DNA from: Planctomycetota bacterium
GTDB taxonomy: Bacteria; Planctomycetota; UBA1135; GCA-002686595
DNA: 8,071 bases
Direction of reading: 5' to 3'
Assembly: GCA_029212955.1 (NCBI GenBank)
Contig: JARGOW010000146.1
Location: 1 to 8,071, forward strand
Position 1 is the first letter of the stretch. Each line of letters opens with the position of its first letter. Shown here in pieces: positions 6,386 through 8,071 of the stretch. A program made the translations under genes and the position numbers. The notes beneath the pieces were generated by a model. That model had not been told where the DNA came from. It did no database searches and worked only from the letters and a program-made list of their open reading frames with translations.

Positions 6386-6829
6386 ATGTCCGACGATAAC
6401 GAAAAGCCCTTCCAAGAAACCGACCTGGATTCTCCCGAGTACCGCGAGCGCTTGATGCGCAAGATCAACTGCTTGATTGCGGTCTTGGAAGTCGCAAGCG
6501 CCAAGGTAAAGCGCTCCATCGATGGACCCGCCCCCGACCTGGATCGCTTGGTGCGCATTCAAACCAACCTCTCCAGTACGCTCGAGGTTTGCCGCAGGGC
6601 ACGCCGTGCCCTGGAACGCCGTGAGAGCCTCCCCGAAGGTCTGCCCGAGAACTTGGCCGCAGTGGTCCGTCAAGTGGGCAAAGAGAAAGCCAAGGGCCTC
6701 CCCGAAGGGTCCGACCAAGAGCTCGGTTCCCCGGAGGAAGCTGCCCGCTTCCGTGGCATGGGCGCCATTCGCAAGGAAGAAATCGCTGCGGTCGATTTCG
6801 ACGCTCTTTCGAAAAGCTTGATGGAATAA
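6386..6829 (+). CDS. Unrecognised 147-aa helical cytoplasmic protein
   Basis: I do not recognise this family. The ATG at 6386 is chosen over the TTG at 6347 because the 13 extra residues are unconvincing; neither start has a clear ribosome site. The protein has no signal peptide or membrane segment. Residues about 18-46 and 51-80 look like two amphipathic helices, the second ending in the basic run CRRARRALERRE, consistent with a helical hairpin or coiled coil. A weak repeat of the words LPEGLPE (82-88) and GLPEGS (104-109) follows, and the acidic C-terminus ends VDFDALSKSLME. The low-hydrophobicity tail suggests disorder after residue 80. It sits alone, between a probable terminator plus ECF-like promoter and a strong hairpin, so it is probably monocistronic and may belong to the ECF regulon. 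Confidence 0.75.
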   Translation: MSDDNEKPFQETDLDSPEYRERLMRKINCLIAVLEVASAKVKRSIDGPAPDLDRLVRIQTNLSSTLEVCRRARRALERRESLPEGLPENLAAVVRQVGKEKAKGLPEGSDQELGSPEEAARFRGMGAIRKEEIAAVDFDALSKSLME

Positions 6830-6862
6830 AAACACTCCCTCCATCCTCCCTCACTCCTCCGG

Positions 6863-6895
6863 CAGCGGCCGGGCGCTCCATGCGCCCGGTCGCTG
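6863..6895 (+). terminator. Strong GC-rich hairpin, likely transcription terminator
   Basis: CAGCGGCCGGGCGC (6863-6876) pairs with GCGCCCGGTCGCTG (6882-6895): a 14-bp stem with one G-U pair and a TCCAT loop. Only TCGTT follows, not a full T-run, so termination may be less efficient or the hairpin may act mainly in 3'-end protection. Being nearly symmetric, it could act on both strands. Confidence 0.55.
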
Positions 6896-6953
6896 TCGTT
6901 ATGGGGTGAGACATTGGACCCGGGTGCCGCCACAAGCCAAAATGCGAGCACTC

Positions 6954-6959
6954 AAAAGG
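6954..6959 (+). promoter_or_regulatory. Ribosome binding site choosing the ATG at 6966
   Basis: AAAAGG lies 6 nt before ATG 6966, the start that places a signal peptide at the N-terminus. The upstream in-frame GTG 6906 and ATG 6942 would put a basic, non-hydrophobic segment before it. Confidence 0.6.
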
Positions 6960-6965
6960 CTCCAC

Positions 6966-7730
6966 ATGAAGAATCTCTCCGCACTGCTACTACTCGCCCT
7001 TTCCTTCGCATCCTGCAGCATGACCGAGGCTCCGCGCGTTCGCGCCGAAGCCATGGGTCTCACAAGTTACTCCTTCCGTGGCGCCATCATGAGCGAGCGG
7101 CCGGTGGTGCAGGGTTCCATGACCACCGAATTCATGGTGAATGAAAGGGACCGATTGGATGTGACCGCCTGGGGCAATATGAGCCTGACCGCGAGTACGG
7201 GCGACGCTCTCTTCGCCAGCACCGACATCCTGGATGTGGAGGAGAACCGTTGGGTCGTGGACTATCACCACCCCATCAACGAAAAGGGCTTTGAGAACTT
7301 CCACGCGGGCATCATCCAGTACAGCCGGGAAGGCCTGGCCACGCGCGAGTTGTTCGCCGCCACGAACTGGGATTGGAAGAAGTTCACCGCCGAGGTGGCA
7401 ACCTATTGGGACTTCGACGAAGGCGACGGCGTCTACGCGAACGGTTCGCTCAAAGGTTACTTCGACGTGGACTCTCGCACCGCCGGCTACTGGAAAGCCA
7501 GCCTAGGCGTGGCCACCTCCAACATGGCGGACTTCCTATACGGCGACAATGACGCCGGCCTCTCGGACCTGACCCTGGAAGCGGGAGCCAGCCGCCCCCT
7601 CAACAAAAACACCACCATGCATACCGTGGCCGCATTCTCAACCGTCCTAGCCGACGACGACGCCCTCGACGCAGCCGGTATCGATTCCACCCATGCCTGG
7701 ATCGGTATGGGTGTGAAGTGGTCGTTCTAG
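6966..7730 (+). CDS. Outer-membrane beta-barrel protein, TorF/porin-like
   Basis: 254 residues. Residues 1-18 are a signal sequence, MKNLSALLLLALSFASCS; FASC could be a weak lipobox (Cys17), although Phe is unusual at -3, so either cleavage by signal peptidase I or lipidation is possible. The mature part is all beta-like with alternating aromatic and polar residues. Near the start is TSYSFRG (33-39) with PVVQGSM (46-52), the 'Y.FRG....P..Q' opening of the TorF-type putative porins, then DVTAWGNMSLT (65-75). Strand-like segments follow (HAGIIQYSR, FTAEVATYWDFDEGDGVYANGSLKGYF). The protein ends in GMGVKWSF, with the terminal Phe of Bam-assembled barrels. About 250 residues fits a small barrel. 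Substrate unknown. A weak TTGGAC-N18-CAAAAT (6914-6943) could be its own promoter. Codons are strongly GC-ending (20 of 22 at 7338-7403), suggesting a well-adapted host gene. Confidence 0.75.
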   Translation: MKNLSALLLLALSFASCSMTEAPRVRAEAMGLTSYSFRGAIMSERPVVQGSMTTEFMVNERDRLDVTAWGNMSLTASTGDALFASTDILDVEENRWVVDYHHPINEKGFENFHAGIIQYSREGLATRELFAATNWDWKKFTAEVATYWDFDEGDGVYANGSLKGYFDVDSRTAGYWKASLGVATSNMADFLYGDNDAGLSDLTLEAGASRPLNKNTTMHTVAAFSTVLADDDALDAAGIDSTHAWIGMGVKWSF

Positions 7731-7782
7731 CCGATAGGATCGGAACGGGGTTATGGATCAAGTAAGCGGAAGACTCGAGCTC

Positions 7783-7820
7783 TTCCCCTGGTTTGCTGCA
7801 GGGGAAACGGGCTTCCGTTT
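7783..7820 (+). terminator. Two overlapping hairpins after the barrel gene, terminator or attenuator-like
   Basis: Stem 1 is TTCCCCTG (7783-7790) with CAGGGGAA (7799-7806), 8 bp around an 8-nt loop. Stem 2 is AAACGG (7805-7810) with CCGTTT (7815-7820), 6 bp around GCTT, ending in TTT. They share bases 7805-7806, so they cannot both form completely. The simplest reading is termination of the gene ending at 7730. Confidence 0.45.
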
Positions 7821-7874
7821 CACCGGGGCACTTGGGTTGTCGGGCCCGTTGTTTTGTGGAGGGTTATTGGCCTG

Positions 7875-8071
7875 ATGCGCGGGGCTTCACCCAGCCGAGG
7901 AAGCGGTCCACGGAAGCGCCCAGGAGGCGCGTCGGCACTGCGACTGCTGGGCATGATGTGGATTGCGTTGGTGGCCTGTGGGTGCGTGGCGACGCGGTTT
8001 GCTCCGCCCTTGGATTCGGCCCTCACGCGCGAAGGGGCCGAGTACCTTGCGAGAATGGAAGTTGTTGTTGC
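7875..8071 (+). CDS. N-terminus of a lipoprotein, cut by the window end
   Basis: ATG 7875 opens a frame that runs off the window (65 complete codons). A GGAGGG ribosome site (7858-7863) lies 11 nt upstream, slightly far. Translation starts with 26 basic, polar residues (MRGASPSRGSGPRKR and on), then a hydrophobic stretch LLGMMWIALVAC with lipobox LVAC, then GCVATRFAPPLDSALTREGAEY. This is a bacterial lipoprotein signal; the lipidated residue would be Cys35. An internal ATG pair (7953, 7956) would give a signal with almost no basic region, so 7875 is preferred. The mature domain is mostly outside the window and I do not recognise it. An 'ALTREGAEYLARM' helix suggests a soluble periplasmic part. 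Confidence 0.7.
   Translation, partial: MRGASPSRGSGPRKRPGGASALRLLGMMWIALVACGCVATRFAPPLDSALTREGAEYLARMEVVV

Noticed and set aside
6326..6844. 172-aa ORF on the - strand
   Set aside because: Antisense to the gene at 6386 and extends across its probable promoter-to-start region; no family resemblance. The choice is by composition and context, so moderate certainty.
1..8071. CRISPR arrays, insertion sequences, phage genes or integration sites
   Set aside because: No spaced direct repeats, transposase or integrase motifs, or duplicated tRNA ends were seen; the only tandem repeat is the 36-bp one in the sigma gene.

Overview
The window looks like chromosomal DNA of a Planctomycetota-type bacterium. 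The pointers are a Ser/Thr kinase fused through one membrane segment to WD40-type repeats, an ECF sigma factor with the YKDRVYSVCFRITGN / DALDASQEAF signature common in that phylum, several secreted or lipid-anchored envelope proteins, and genes with few Shine-Dalgarno sequences. GC content is moderate to high. The phylum is inferred from protein style only. All protein genes are on the + strand; one tRNA gene is on the - strand.

Layout. (1) 1-2102: the 3' part of a kinase-WD40 receptor gene. An in-frame TAG at 63-65 interrupts the kinase DVYSLG motif, so the gene is probably broken or carries a sequence error. The open part (129-2102) keeps the kinase C-lobe, one transmembrane helix and the repeat domain. 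(2) 2103-2704: mostly non-coding, with tRNA-Arg(CCG) on the - strand (CCA encoded) and a 12-bp perfect palindrome beyond its 3' end. (3) 2705-6124: a tight four-gene cluster: a secreted protein with two thrombospondin-type-3 calcium-loop repeats, an ECF sigma factor overlapping it by 8 nt, a single-pass membrane protein that is probably its anti-sigma factor, and a lipoprotein resembling RseB/MucB (LolA-like fold) overlapping that by 4 nt. (4) 6125-6385: a hairpin plus T-run terminator candidate, then a GGAAC-N16-GTCGGA element that looks like an ECF-type promoter. (5) 6386-6829: an unrecognised small helical protein, followed by a 14-bp-stem hairpin. (6) 6966-7730: a predicted outer-membrane beta-barrel protein, followed by two overlapping hairpins. 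(7) 7875 to the end: the start of a lipoprotein gene that runs off the window.

Working model. The sigma factor, membrane anti-sigma and RseB-like lipoprotein form an envelope-stress module laid out like rpoE-rseA-rseB of proteobacteria. It differs in using an anti-sigma factor without a zinc motif and in having a calcium-repeat exported protein translationally coupled upstream. The ECF-like promoter just downstream, and the outer-membrane proteins that follow, are candidate members of the regulon. Functions rest on motif recognition by eye; no database search was possible.
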